Shown here: one piece after another, positions 54,110-64,000 of the stretch
Position numbering within the stretch: position 1 is the first letter of the stretch
Layout: each line of letters starts with the position of its first letter
Source: Silene latifolia
Lineage: Eukaryota > Streptophyta > Magnoliopsida > Caryophyllales > Caryophyllaceae
Assembly: GCF_048544455.1 (NCBI RefSeq)
Contig: NC_133537.1
Location: 20,335,541-20,399,540, forward strand
Length of the DNA stretch: 64,000 bases
Direction of reading: 5' to 3'
The notes under the pieces: model-generated
What the model was told of the DNA's origin: nothing
The model's input: the letters and a program-made list of their open reading frames with translations, nothing else
Databases searched by the model: none
Translations under genes and position numbers: made by a program

Positions 54110-54983
54110 GGTGATAAATGATAATAGAAATGATAATAGCTCTTTTTTCTTTCCCTTGTTACGAGTCATGCTTATGATAATTTTATCATTTGGTTGTCTA
54201 ATACTAGTAGTATAAACCTTGTTTTACTAATTGCTAACTAAAACATTTTCAAAGAAACTTAGCTTAGATTGATACAGAGTATATGATATGGATCTCATTA
54301 TTTATGTTGTTTTTACATAATTATACAATATTTCTTATTTTTAAAGTAAAAAAAGTGCTCCGTAATTGGTATACTTATAAACCACCTCAATTACTCATAT
54401 ATTTGGAAATACAATGTGTCAATATGAGATGGTACCTAGTAAAATGGTGTTGCACAAAAATTACGATAAAATGAAGGTTAGAAAGTCAATTCAAGTATTA
54501 GTTGCGAGATTTGAAATCATTAGTCATAATTTGAATATTAAAATATTTGATTGTCTCAAGAAGTCATGTGGCAAACTTGTTGTCACGCCCTTCTTCTGGG
54601 AGACGACCCTGAAAGTGATGCATAGTTTTTGAATATAGTTTGGTCACGTTATAAGGTAATGAAAGAAGCATTAATATAGTGTCGGTGTATTAATTGGTCG
54701 CATTATTTGTTGAAATTCCGAATTTATGCGACTGGAAATATTAGCCGGCAAGTGTTCACATAAAGGTCCTATTCATTACTATCTCAAAGTATTTTTGTAT
54801 TTATGCATGCCAACTAACTTTATAGGCAATATGGTTTTACTTAATTTTATGTCATGATTTGACATAGGTATAAATAAGGTTGGTAGGTGTAATTGTACTT
54901 TCTTGAAAGAAGTTACTACGTACTCCGTAGTTTGTTGGCGTTGGAGAAAAAAAACATTTAAGTGGACAAATTACTAATAATTA
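54110..54983. other. Unassigned AT-rich DNA
   Basis: Short frames only (for example 54283-54632), with no motif I recognise and AT-rich composition. No boundary of a known element. Confidence 0.4.
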
Positions 54984-55568
54984 CTCCCTCTATACCATAC
55001 CAATGATAACATTGAAAATCTTAACATTATTTATGATCGTAGGGAATTTTCGATATTATTCTTAGGCCTTGTTTGGTTGCCCTTTCAATTTATGGGAAAA
55101 TAAAAATCCCATGAATTGTAAAAAGGGGAGGATGTTTGGTTGCCAATTTTTTTGGCAAAATATAGGCATTTAATTTTCCAAGGAGTTTTGAATGCCTACA
55201 TAATGGTGAAATTGAATGACCTAGCCCCCCCTAGGTAGTTCACAACTCCTGTGGAATTCAACTCCCGCATGCGCAACCAAACGACTTCTCTGAATTCATG
55301 TGAATTCGTATACAGGAAAATAATTCACATATTCACATGGATTGGATATTTCGGTGTCAATTAAATTCCTAGATGAACCAAACGAGCCTTAATCTATAAG
55401 ACAAAATATAGTCATGTGAGATCTTGTTTGATTTATCGACATGAATGCTATAAGAATATCAAATTTTTATAATTTTTAATAATGTGTAACTAAAGATATT
55501 TACGTTGCAAAACGTGTCTCGACAAGTGTGAGAAAGTCAATGTTACCATTGGTGTGATATGAAGGGAG
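54984..55568. mobile_element. Stowaway-like MITE split by a nested Tourist-like MITE
   Basis: Flanked by TA (54982-54983, 55569-55570). Left end CTCCCTCTATACCATACCAATGATAACATT mirrors the right end, whose reverse complement reads CTCCCTTCATATCACACCAATGGTAACATT. The inner 55065-55388 is a separate MITE. Confidence 0.75.
55065..55388. mobile_element. Tourist-like MITE nested in the Stowaway element
   Basis: 324 bp flanked by TTA (55062-55064, 55389-55391). Ends GGCCTTGTTTGGTTGCC and, from the right, GGCTCGTTTGGTTCATC. Removing it with one TTA leaves a Stowaway of about 258 bp. Confidence 0.8.
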
Positions 55569-55624
55569 TATTTTTTTAAAGTTATGTTTAAATCCAAAAA
55601 AATTAACAAATAGTTAATGTCATA

Positions 55625-55925
55625 CTCGAAACTACGCTCGTATTCAAGTGTGTCTTACTAAGCGACTACTACCTAGGTCACATAAACATACAACCACATA
55701 GCTAAAATAGTAAGTCGCTCGATGAGTGAGCGACTTTGCCTAATTCGTTAAGGGAGAAAGCAGCCAAAGTCGCTTAGTGAGTGAATTTAGAATGAAATGA
55801 TTTTAGTCAAAAAAAATTCAGTGGCCTCTAAAAAATAAGTCGCTCAGTGAGTGAGAGCAACTTGAGCCAAAGTCGTAAGCTCCGTGAGCGACTTGTCTCC
55901 TGAGTTAACTTGAAATTTGGCTCGA
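55625..55925. repeat. Cluster of AGTCGCTCA-GTGAGCGACT motifs
   Basis: The near-palindromic phrase 'AAGTCGCTCAGTGAGTGAGCGACT' appears in about five partial forms at about 55659, 55711, 55771, 55833 and 55875. No gene is associated. It recalls the ACTCGATCGAGT cluster of the gypsy leader and may be a leader remnant of another retroelement. Confidence 0.6.
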
Positions 55926-56076
55926 TTAGGAGTTGAATGAGATGCGCTTCGTAAAAAGTGAAGGGATGTATTTGCATCTCAAGTAGTAAATTCCCAAAAC
56001 TAAATGGTGTAGTACTCCGTAGTTTGCATGGTGGACACACGGTCGTTCACTTGATAGTAAATATAGAAATGACCAC

Positions 56077-56282
56077 TCTAGAGAATAGAAGAAGATATGA
56101 AAAGCTTGATATATTAACAGAGCAATGAAAACAGTATTTATACAACCCTAAGTCTAGTATATGGAAATACAAAGATATGAAATAACAGCGACAAAGGAAA
56201 CCGAATAATACGAGATAATTACAACCTTGGAGCACAAGACAATATATACAATAATATCTAAAATATCTAACTATCCTTAATA
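56077..56282 (-). repeat. 3' LTR of the copia element
   Basis: 206 bp. On the minus strand it begins TATTAAGGATAG and ends CTATTCTCTAGA; the usual TG start is TA in both LTRs. The polypurine tract TTGCGGGGGCG lies just upstream on the minus strand (56283-56293). Confidence 0.92.
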
Positions 56283-58627
56283 CGCCCCCGCAAGTTGGAG
56301 GAGCCGGAGGAGAGGCCAAGCTTGTGAATTAGAAACTCAAAACGTGGTCGATGAAGAGGTTTAGCGAGGACATCCGCAAGTTGATCTTGACCACTAATGT
56401 GTTGAACCCGAAGCTGCTGATCACGAACTTGTCCACGGACAAAATGAAATGCCAATGCCAAATGCTTCATCCGGGAATAAAACACAGGATTTGCCGAGTA
56501 ATGTGTTGCCCCAAGATTATCACAAAAAACAACAGGAGGATTTGAAAAGGTAAAACCGAGCTCTAAAAGAAGAGAACGAAGCCACGTGAGCTCGGACGTA
56601 ACATCAACCACTGCTCGAAATTCTGCCTCAGTGGAGGACTTAGCCAATGCGCGTTGCTTACGGGAAGCCCAGGAGGTAGGATTACGACCAAGATATACAA
56701 TATAGCCAGTTGTAGAAATAAAGTCGTCCTTATCGCCAACTAAATCTGCATCACAAAATGCATGGAGACTCGAAGGTGTATTAGCATAAAGTTGAAGACC
56801 AAGAGAAGGAGTACCTTTAAGATAACGTAAGAGACGTTTCAGTGCAGTCCAGCGACACTCTTGAGGATCCTGCAGAAATTGGGCTAGACGGTTAACGGTA
56901 AAGGCAATGTCGGGACGGGTCATGGAGAGGTATTGAAGAGAGCCAAGGATGGCACGATAATCCGACGGGTTAGGGATAGAATGGCCTGTAGTTTTAGTAA
57001 GGGGAGGATAAGTAGCAAGAGGAGTGGGGGCAGGTTTGCAGTTGAGAAGGTTGTGACGAGTAAGCAGGTCGGTGATATATTTGGTTTGAGATAGGTGAAG
57101 GCCAAGATGATTTGGTGTAACCTCAATGCCTAGGAAATATGACGGAGTACCAAGATCTTTCAAGGAAAAACGGTTGCTAAGTTGTGCTACAAATTGCGTG
57201 ATGGAGATGAGGGAGGAACCGGTGACAATAATGTCATCCACGTAAACTAGTAGAAATATTGTAACAGAGGAGACGGAATAGATGAATAGAGAAGGATCGG
57301 CAATGGAGTTTTTGAACCCGTAGGATAGGAGAAAGGTGCGGAGTTCATTATACCATGCTCGAGGGGCTTGTTTAAGACCATAAATGGCCTTAGACAATTT
57401 GCACACATGATTGGGAAGAGAGGGGTCAACAAAGCCCGGGGGTTGAGTCATGTAAACCGTGTCAGAGAGGGTGCCTTGGAGGAAAGCGTTGTTGACATCA
57501 AGATGACGGAGAGGCTAACATCGACTAATAGCAATAGAGAGGATAAGACAGACTGTTGAGGGTTTGACAACGGGGCTGAAGGTCTCGGAAAAATCAAGGC
57601 CAGATCGTTGGTGAAATCTTTTAGCAACTAACCTAGCTTTATACTTATCAATGGAATTATCCGGATTATATTTGATTCGGAAAACCCACTTGCAACCAAT
57701 AATATTGTAAGAAGGGAGAGGAGGAACAAGGGTCCAGGTGGTATTTTTGGTTAAGGCAGAGTACTCGGCTTCCATCGCAGCTCGCCAATTTGTGTCAACA
57801 AGGGCTTGCTTTATGGTCGAAGGAAGACGTGAGGGAGAGGAGACAGTGAGGGAGTGGGCATATTTGGGATTTGGCTTGACTATATTCTTAGACAAACGAG
57901 TGCCATGCGGGTGGACATGAGGTGGAGGAGGTGGAGGGGGTGGAGGAGTAGGAGTGGTAGCAACGGTGCTTGGTTCAGTAGTTGGTGTGGAGGGAGTATG
58001 TGGTGAACTGGGAGTAGGGGAGACAGTGGTAGGGGAGGTTCGTGGTGACCCTGGAGGGGAGGGAGGGGGAGGTGGGTTGAGCAGCGGAATAGTGAGAGTA
58101 CACCATTGAGAAATGTCAGGGGGACTGTCAGGGGAGAATGAAGGGCAAAGTTTCGGAAACGGAAACTCGGTTTCGACAAATTTTACATGACGGGAGGTGT
58201 ATATTTTCTTTGTAGTGGGATCATAACAGTGGTATGCGCTTTGCGACGATGAATATCCAAGAAAGACACAAGCTATAGAGCGAGGTTCTAATTTGTGTGG
58301 TGTATACGGTCGGAGCCAAGGGTAGCAGAGACACCCAAAACTCCGGAGTTTCATGTAATTTGGCTGAGTGCGAAATAGCTGAAAAAATGGAGAAGTATTG
58401 TTGAGTGTAGGAGTAGGCATTCTATTGATGAGATACACAGCAGTAGAAAAGGCGGATGGCCAAAAATGTGTAGGTAATTGGCCGTGTGTGAGGAGAGCTA
58501 AACCCGTCTCAACTATGTGACGATGACGCCTTTCGGCGTAACCGTTGTGTTCAGGGGTATGAGGCGGAGAGGTAAGATGAGAAATACCTTCATTTGTGAT
58601 GGACGGAGTAAGTTTGATATACTCCCC
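56267..58627 (-). pseudogene. copia integrase C-terminus, reverse transcriptase and RNase H
   Basis: From the hAT insertion edge onward: integrase with '[13 protein letters not shown]' and the GKGY-like '[16 protein letters not shown]' region, a Pro/Ser/Thr-rich linker, then RT ('[22 protein letters not shown]', '[13 protein letters not shown]'). A TAG at 57512-57514 replaces the W of 'WPLRHLDVNNAFLQG'. RT goes on with 'YGLKQAPRAWY' and the catalytic YVDD ('LLVYVDDIIVTG'). RNase H shows 'AFCDADLVGD', 'SSTEAEFRAVVDV' and 'HISGQDQLADVLAKPL'. The stop at 56267 lies inside the LTR. Apart from the nonsense codon this half is well preserved. Confidence 0.9.
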
Positions 58628-58635
58628 ATCATTGT

Positions 58636-59462
58636 CATGGACGGCCCATACCTAGAGCAATTCGGCCCGCGGCACCGGGGCCCAACATGGTTGGGGCCTC
58701 ATCTGGTACCCACGTCATTATATTAAATTTGACTGTTCATTAATATTAGTTGGGCTTCCTTTGGCATAGTGGTAGCTACTTACATAGCCTCCTCATGACG
58801 TCCACGGTTCAATTCCCATAGCTGTCGTTTTTACATCATCTTTTTTGTTGTTCTCACTTAATATCTTTCCTCTTCTTTATTACTTACTTTAAATTAAACA
58901 TTTTGGTTTCATTCTTTCTTTTAATCTCTCTAATGCTTCTCATTTATAAATTCAAAAAAATCATCTGCATGAAGTTAATTAACCAATAATTGAGTGAGAC
59001 GGTCTCATACTGCGAGATTCTCCTTATTATGTAAATTACAACTCATCTATAAAAATTGAAATAATATTTTTAAATAGAAATAGACCGCCTCACGTATAAG
59101 ACCGTCTTGATCTATAAGTTATGTTAACAGTTTAACACCATTACTCAAATTTTTCCGTATATCCTTATTTTTTAAAATTAGTCTTAGAAACAAATTATCT
59201 AAATGGAATAAGTGAAGAAATGGAGGGAATCTATGTTTTACGAGAAATAGAACAATACAAGCACGATTAAGTTTATGATTAAAATCAACACAATAACGTG
59301 CTTTTTTGTATTCATAGTATTCGAGATTTTGAATACTGCGCCTCCTCATATATTAAAGATCTCGTATGTTCTTGTAACTATAAAAAAAATACGAGATATT
59401 CATCAAAAGGGCCTCCATCTAATATTTGGAACAAGGCCTCAATATTCCATTGGCCGCCCCTG
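58636..59462 (-). mobile_element. hAT-like non-autonomous element inserted in the copia integrase
   Basis: 827 bp flanked by the 8-bp duplication ATCATTGT (58628-58635, 59463-59470). Termini: on the minus strand CAGGGGCGGCC at 59462, and CATGGACGGCC at the other end, 9 of 11 matching. An 8-bp duplication with CAGGGGCGG ends is typical of hAT elements. No transposase. It splits the integrase catalytic core just after the second acidic motif. Confidence 0.85.
58752..58835 (+). repeat. tRNA-derived SINE-like head
   Basis: A polymerase III A box TGGCATAGTGG (58762-58772) and B box GGTTCAATTCC (58806-58816) stand 33 bp apart, as in tRNA genes, followed by a T-rich tail. The flanks do not form an acceptor stem and no anticodon arm is convincing, so a SINE or tRNA relic is more likely than a working tRNA. 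It lies inside the hAT-like insertion. Confidence 0.55.
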
Positions 59463-61225
59463 ATCATTGTCAGAGAAGAGCTGCAAAATAGGTTTATTGA
59501 AAAAAATTTCAACTAATGCGCGAAACCGATTAAAAACAGAGGAGGTGTCGGATTTGCGTTTCAGTGGATATAGCCAAGTATATTTGGTGTAATGGTGCAC
59601 AAAAATGACATAATATTTGTATCCATCGTAAGACAAAATAGGTGATGTCCAGACATCGGAAAACAAGAGTTCAAGTGGTGAATTTGTATTGAAACTAGAA
59701 ATAGAAAAGGGGAGCTTGTGGCTCTTATTAATATGGCACGCACTACAATGAGTTTTGGAAACAGAATTAATGGATAAAGATGCTAAATTGCTGATGACGC
59801 TGAGAATGCGGGACGACGGATGACCAAGCCTATAATGCCATGTTGAGGAAGACACGATGCTAAGATGAGTGGAGGGATAGATAGGACGCCACACATAGAC
59901 ACCATTGCTACTGTGACCTTGAAGGAGAACGGAACCCGTCTTCACATCCTTAACAAGAAATGAAGTAGGTAAGAAAACAACATAAGCATTGTTATCAAGA
60001 CAGAGTTTAGAGATAGAAATTATGTCACGAGAAATAGACGGAACATGAAGTACATCATTAAATTTAAGAATAGTAGAAGACGAAGGAATAGAAAAAGAAC
60101 CAATATTGGAAATCGGAAGACTAGAACCATCGCCTATGATAAGATCATCAACTCCGTCGTATGGTGAGTGAAGAGCAAGGGTATTAAGGTCACTGGTTAT
60201 GTGGTGAGTTGCGCCAATGTCCAAGAGAAAAGAGCGCGGTGGTTGAGTGGTGGATGATGAAGCAGTGTGGGCTTGAGGGGTAGTATGTCGTTGGTTGTTA
60301 CGATAAGCAGTGGGTGGAAATTGGAAGTTTGGGAATTTGTTTTTGAAGTCTCGGCATGTGGTGAGATAATGGCCCGGCACCTGGCAGTACTGGCAGGGTC
60401 CTTTGAACGGAGCTCGAGTACGATCAGAGGACGGGGAAGAGGAGGCAGCAGAGGTGTGGGAGGGTAGGGGTAACAGGCCAGCAGAGGTATTGTTTCTTTG
60501 GGTGTTGCGAGAGTAGTTATTGTTGTTTCGTGGTTGAGCATAGTGAACAGAGGCTGGGAGAGGGGAGGCAGTTGTGGAAGCTTTGTGGGTAATTTCAAAG
60601 TTGAGCAATTTTTCATGTAGAGCCTCGAACGAGATAAGAGTGTCACGGGCTTCAACTGCATCAATTACGGACTTATAGATATCCTTATCAAGACCACTCA
60701 GCACTTTAGCAATTATATCCTCATCGTCCATGGGTTTCCCCATGTGCGAAAGCTCATCAGTGGTGGATTTTATTGCTTGCATATACTCATTGATTGATTG
60801 AGACGATTTTGTGATAGATTTCAGGCGCTCCTTGATATGGAGAATATGACCTCGCGAGGGATTCGCAAAGATGTTGGCTAGAATCGTCCAAACCTCACGA
60901 GAGGTTTTGGCACGCAGAATTAAAGGGGACACAGATTTGTCAAGGGTACCAACAAGTGCACCGCGAATAAGTTTGTCTTGACGAACCCAAGTGGAGTACG
61001 CGGGATTTGTGGTTGATTTATTGTCAGTGGTGACAGTAGGTGCAGAAGCAGGGTAATCTCCATTGAGATATTTGAATAAATCGAACCCATCAAGGGTGTT
61101 TTCGATCTGATATTCCCATATTCGGTAAGTGAGAGGAGTAAGTTTGGTGCAATTAGAGAGGTTGAGGATGATGAAGGGAGATTTTGGTCATTTGGGTTAG
61201 CTAAAGTTGAACTTCCGTTAGACAT
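59463..61225 (-). pseudogene. copia Gag, protease and integrase N-terminal part
   Basis: Gag starts MSNGSSTLANPN at 61225; a frameshift near 61160 shifts it until about 60930, after which the frame is open to the insertion. Gag core 'REVWTILANIFANPSRGHIL' and 'ELSHMGKPMDDEDIIAKVLSGL', zinc knuckle CQYCQVPGHYLTTC (about 60360-60405). Protease 'LLDIGATHHIT' has D-I-G instead of the usual D-S/T-G, a missing key residue. The integrase HHCC zinc region is intact ('WHYRLGHPS', 'HCSACHINK'). The core has its first D ('LLFSDVWTSP') and second D ('LQLFSDND') before the hAT insertion. Confidence 0.88.
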
Positions 61226-61268
61226 GACGGGCAGAAAAGGAGAATTATTGTGAGAGGATCGAATTGCT

Positions 61269-61279
61269 CGATGATACCA
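61269..61279 (-). other. Primer-binding site of the copia element
   Basis: On the minus strand TGGTATCATCG follows the 5' LTR end CTCTACA directly. It matches the complement of plant initiator tRNA-Met in its first eight bases. Confidence 0.75.
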
Positions 61280-61485
61280 TGTAGAGAATAGAAGAAGATA
61301 TGAAAAGCTTGATATATTAACAGAGCAATGAAAACGGTATTTATACAACCCTAAGTCTAGTATATGGAAATACAAAGATATGAAATAACAGCGACAAAGG
61401 AAACCGAATAATACGAGATAATTACAACCTTGGATCACTAGACAATATATACAATAATATCTAAAATATCTAACTATCCTTAATA
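61280..61485 (-). repeat. 5' LTR of the copia element
   Basis: 206 bp, differing from the 3' LTR at four positions. A TATA-like 'TATAAATACCG' on the minus strand at about 61335-61345 could be the promoter. Confidence 0.92.
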
Positions 61486-61490
61486 ACCAC

Positions 61491-62895
61491 TTGCTAGTAG
61501 GAAAAATGCTACTGCCATCGTTTCTTTAAGTCTATTTACATTAATTTTGGTCAATGTCAATTCAAGTGACATATATGGCATTTATAACATTAACAACGAT
61601 TGTATAACCAATATTAATAGCATCTAATTTACATTGTTTTTTTACCAAACCAATGTTAATAGGCAAATAATAGAATCAATTTGAGTTTCTAGGTTATCTC
61701 TAAAAGGTTTTTTAATTGATCCAAAGTCAAAATTTTAGAAGATGCATGCATGTATAGTAAGTGGATAATACATCTAATGTACTATTACCAGTTTTGTAGT
61801 TTTTTAGCATTATAATAAAGTTTTCGAGTTTTGTTTTAAATTTCTGAATTTTACTATAAATTTTTTGAGTTCATACACTTAAACATTAAACTCAAAAAAT
61901 TACAATATAATCTCAAAAACATTATATATAAGCTCAATTAAATTTGAGTTTTAATGGTAAAAAATTAAAATGTAACTTGTAAACTTTAAAAAGGTTAGAA
62001 AAAATACATATAAGCTTAATAACAAATGAGGTATAAAATACTATATCCGATATATTTTCCTATTTCTCATGCACGTGGATTGTGAGTGAAGATCTCGATT
62101 GTCACCTCATTTTCACAGCCCCCAAATCGGTAAACGAGTACTGGGCTAGCTCATCGAGTATGTTGTCGTGCAACCCAATAACTTAACAATTCACAGTTTG
62201 AAGAGATCTTCATGGGCCTATAGCCCGATAACTTTTTAATTCCTTATTTCATTATCACAATTCACAAACACAAACTTCAGCCTCACGTGAGAGTATTAAA
62301 AAAAATAGAGCTGATAAAAGCTGATTTGATTCGAACAGTCCCCCCAAAACCTGGCCCAATAGACCCGAAAGTTGGGACCGAACCCAACCCAACCCAACCC
62401 GAGGCTAATCCGTTGACGGATAGCAACCTTATTTTTTCCAACCCGAACCCGACCCGACCCGTGACCCGATATTGACTCAACACGATAGATGGCCCGATAA
62501 TGAACTAGCTTGATAATGGTGTAAGTAGGACCAAATTGACATTTTATCATAATTGTTTATTTTCACTTAAAAGTACAATTAGTACACATTGTTTAAACAT
62601 AAAATTACTCATCAAAAAGACAAAAACTAAATACTTATATATGCTGATAACCTAACCCAATATTGACCGGATCCGACTTGCCACCCGCTGATGATCTAAC
62701 CTGAAGATGACCCGACATTAACTGTAATCGACCCGAATCCGTCATTAATCCGACACAATCCGAATCTGATATAATTCGACCCGCTTTGATCCGACCCGTA
62801 ACCAACAAAAGTAACCCGATTACTACATCTACGTGAGATACACGCTTTTTTCTTGAGTACAAAGATGTCCAATAGACCAATATATACACTTTAAC
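61491..62895. other. Unassigned AT-rich DNA with ACCCGA-rich patches
   Basis: 62380-62470 and 62640-62815 are dense in ACCCGA/ACCCAA words on an AT-rich background, the look of a decayed repeat. 61790-61990 holds repeated 'TTTGAGTTT'-type phrases in both orientations. No gene is supported. Confidence 0.45.
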
Positions 62896-63082
62896 CAGGG
62901 GCGTCTTAAAACGAATGGAGGCCCAGTGCGAAATGGAAAAATGAGGCCCCAAAATAAATGCACAAGTATATTATACTTCGAAATTTGTGTTGAATTTCAT
63001 TAATAAAAGCTTATAATACGGTGATCAAAAGCGGAGGCCCGATTCCCACGCCCGTGGTTGTCCGTGACCTTAGACACCCCTG
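62896..63082. mobile_element. hAT-type MITE
   Basis: 187 bp flanked by the perfect 8-bp duplication ACTTTAAC (62888-62895, 63083-63090). Termini CAGGGGCGTCTTAA and, from the right, CAGGGGTGTCTAAG. Contains two 'GGAGGCCC' words, as does the insertion at 58636-59462, suggesting related families. Confidence 0.85.
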
Positions 63083-63259
63083 ACTTTAACCATTTGTTAA
63101 AACTTAAAACTCCAAAATTAAACCTCATTTTATTAGAGAGTTGGACTCTAGTTTCATACTTCCGTAATTAATACAGTGTATAAATTCCTTTCATAAAAGG
63201 CAAAGCCTTTAATACATCTTTGTAAAGGCATATCACCAATTTCAACTTTTCTTTATTTT

Positions 63260-63470
63260 AAAGTATTGTTTGGTTGCCCGTTGGAATACAACTTTACGGA
63301 AATATCGTATTCATGGGATTTAAGTTTTCACATGTGATTTTGGCAAATCGGTTTGGTTACCTAGAAAGGAATTCAATTGCATGGGAGTTTGCAATTATTG
63401 GGGGGCTAGGTAATCCAACTCCTCTAATAGAGTCGTTGCTCAGCACAACCCATAGAGCCGTTGGCCATTT
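63260..63470. repeat. Tourist-like MITE remnant
   Basis: 'GTTTGGTTGCCCGTTGGAATA' and 'GGGGGGCTAGGTAATCCAACTCC' resemble both the left end and the interior of the MITE at 55065-55388. Its right end is not recognisable. Confidence 0.45.
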
Positions 63471-63644
63471 ATCACAATCAAGGCCACAAATCATTCCCTT
63501 CCTATTCCGTAAAATAGTTGTTGTAATTATCCTTTCCGTAAATACGTGATTTTCTATGTATTATATATAGAATAACATATGTTGTAAAGAGAACAACTCG
63601 AATGAATATACATCAATTACATTGCTCATATTATACGATTCTCA
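63471..63644 (+). repeat. 3' part of an LTR of a second copia-like element
   Basis: It ends in TTCTCA at 63644, directly before a primer-binding site. A TATA-like 'TATTATATATAGAAT' at about 63558 and the downstream stretch fit the promoter and R region. The LTR start could not be placed, so the left limit is nominal. Confidence 0.5.
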
Positions 63645-63647
63645 TTA

Positions 63648-63658
63648 TGGTATCGAGC
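63648..63658 (+). other. Primer-binding site (initiator tRNA-Met-like)
   Basis: TGGTATCGAGC, three bases after the LTR end. One base shorter than the standard TGGTATCAGAGC, as in many copia elements. Confidence 0.65.
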
Positions 63659-63741
63659 TAAGTTATTTTTTCTAATCGTCTACCATTTTTTTTTCTCTCG
63701 TTCTATACTATCGAAAAATTACAAACTAAATCAGAATTCGA

Positions 63742-64000
63742 ATGACGAACTCCGGTGACCATCAACTTATCGATCCGACCAAAACCAATCCGACCAAAAC
63801 TTTCTCTTACTCTATGGTTCTTGTTGAAAACCCCGGCAACAGTATTTCGCAAGTCGCCTTCAATGGCAAGGCAGTGTTTGTCCATGACGAACGTGGCAGA
63901 GACTTGTTGGACCATACAAAGAATCGTGCTCTTGGCCATCCTCCTCGTGCTCATATGGCATCAGGCACGACCATGGGTACTGCTCCATCTCTCGGTAATG
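63742..64000 (+). CDS. Start of a copia-type Gag, cut by the window end
   Basis: ATG at 63742, about 85 bp after the primer-binding site, open for 86 codons to the window end. 'SYSMVLVENPGNSISQVAFNGK' resembles the start of copia Gag proteins, in which the family would continue with a 'W' motif. The following 'HDERGRDLLDHTK' does not fit well, so a deletion or shift is possible. Its position after a primer-binding site is the main support. Confidence 0.45.
   Translation, partial: MTNSGDHQLIDPTKTNPTKTFSYSMVLVENPGNSISQVAFNGKAVFVHDERGRDLLDHTKNRALGHPPRAHMASGTTMGTAPSLGN

Larger units (their letters stand above)
56077..61485 (-). mobile_element. Ty1/copia retrotransposon
   Basis: 5,409 bp including an 827-bp foreign insertion, flanked by the 5-bp duplication ACCAC (56072-56076, 61486-61490). 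On the minus strand: 5' LTR (61485-61280), primer-binding site for initiator tRNA-Met, gag, protease, integrase, RT, RNase H, polypurine tract, 3' LTR (56282-56077). The LTRs are both 206 bp and differ at four positions by my reading (about 2%), so it is young. Integrase before RT defines copia; the small LTRs and size suggest the Ale/Retrofit group. It is inactive: an insertion, an in-frame stop and at least one frameshift. Confidence 0.93.

Noticed and set aside
58752-58835. Functional tRNA gene
   Set aside because: A and B boxes are good, but there is no convincing acceptor stem or anticodon arm, and it sits inside a transposon. A SINE or tRNA relic fits better.
62380-62470. Telomere-like repeat (CCCAACCCAACCCAACCC)
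   Set aside because: Plant telomeres are TTTAGGG; this is a short, impure ACCCAA/ACCCGA stretch within a decayed repeat.

Overview
This is plant nuclear DNA, and most of it is transposable elements. Several things show a eukaryotic plant: spliced genes with GT-AG introns, a plant GT34 glycosyltransferase, a plant-type heptahelical (PAQR) membrane protein, and plant transposons of nearly every order. The elements resemble those of eudicots. The two 10.6-kb Ty3/gypsy elements have a Tat/Retand-like layout, and a Caryophyllales host such as Silene is my guess, not something the sequence proves.

Only two ordinary host genes look intact: a single-exon GT34 glycosyltransferase (11133-12362, minus) and a three-exon HHP4-like PAQR protein (36419-39292, minus). 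A third intact-looking gene, encoding a GRF zinc-finger protein (27592-28117, plus, two exons), travels inside a Mutator-like transposon.

Layout. 1-1068 is an LTR of a Ty3/gypsy family, inserted in opposite orientation into the reverse transcriptase of a decayed minus-strand gypsy element of the same family (1069-5160). That element in turn interrupts a PIF/Harbinger transposase gene, whose tail and Myb/SANT-like partner follow (5161-6700). 7.2-13.8 kb holds a MITE, unassigned DNA and the GT34 gene. 13.8-26.3 kb is a nest: a full Tat/Retand-like element (14532-25165, minus, target duplication GAACT) sits in an apparent Helitron, which sits in an inverted-repeat element; a second small Helitron follows. 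A LINE scrap lies at 26.4-26.7 kb.

The MULE (27279-32586) has 101-bp terminal inverted repeats that are identical base for base and a perfect 9-bp target duplication, yet its transposase gene is broken. MITEs and a Helitron end fill 32.6-36 kb, followed by the HHP4-like gene. A second Tat/Retand-like element lies in the opposite orientation at 40127-50722 (target duplication GTTAG). 50.7-56 kb is a dense MITE and Helitron field. A Ty1/copia element (56077-61485, target duplication ACCAC) carries a hAT-like insertion in its integrase, and that insertion contains a tRNA-derived SINE-like head. The window ends in the 5' end of another probable copia element.

The most unusual observations are three. 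Both Tat/Retand-like elements carry an antisense, intron-containing extra gene with its own TATA box, apparently expressed convergently with gag-pol. The MULE carries a GRF zinc-finger gene in the position that mudrB occupies in MuDR. At least six small elements of one family are scattered through the window, two of which have perfect 9-bp duplications showing they were moved by Mutator-type transposase.
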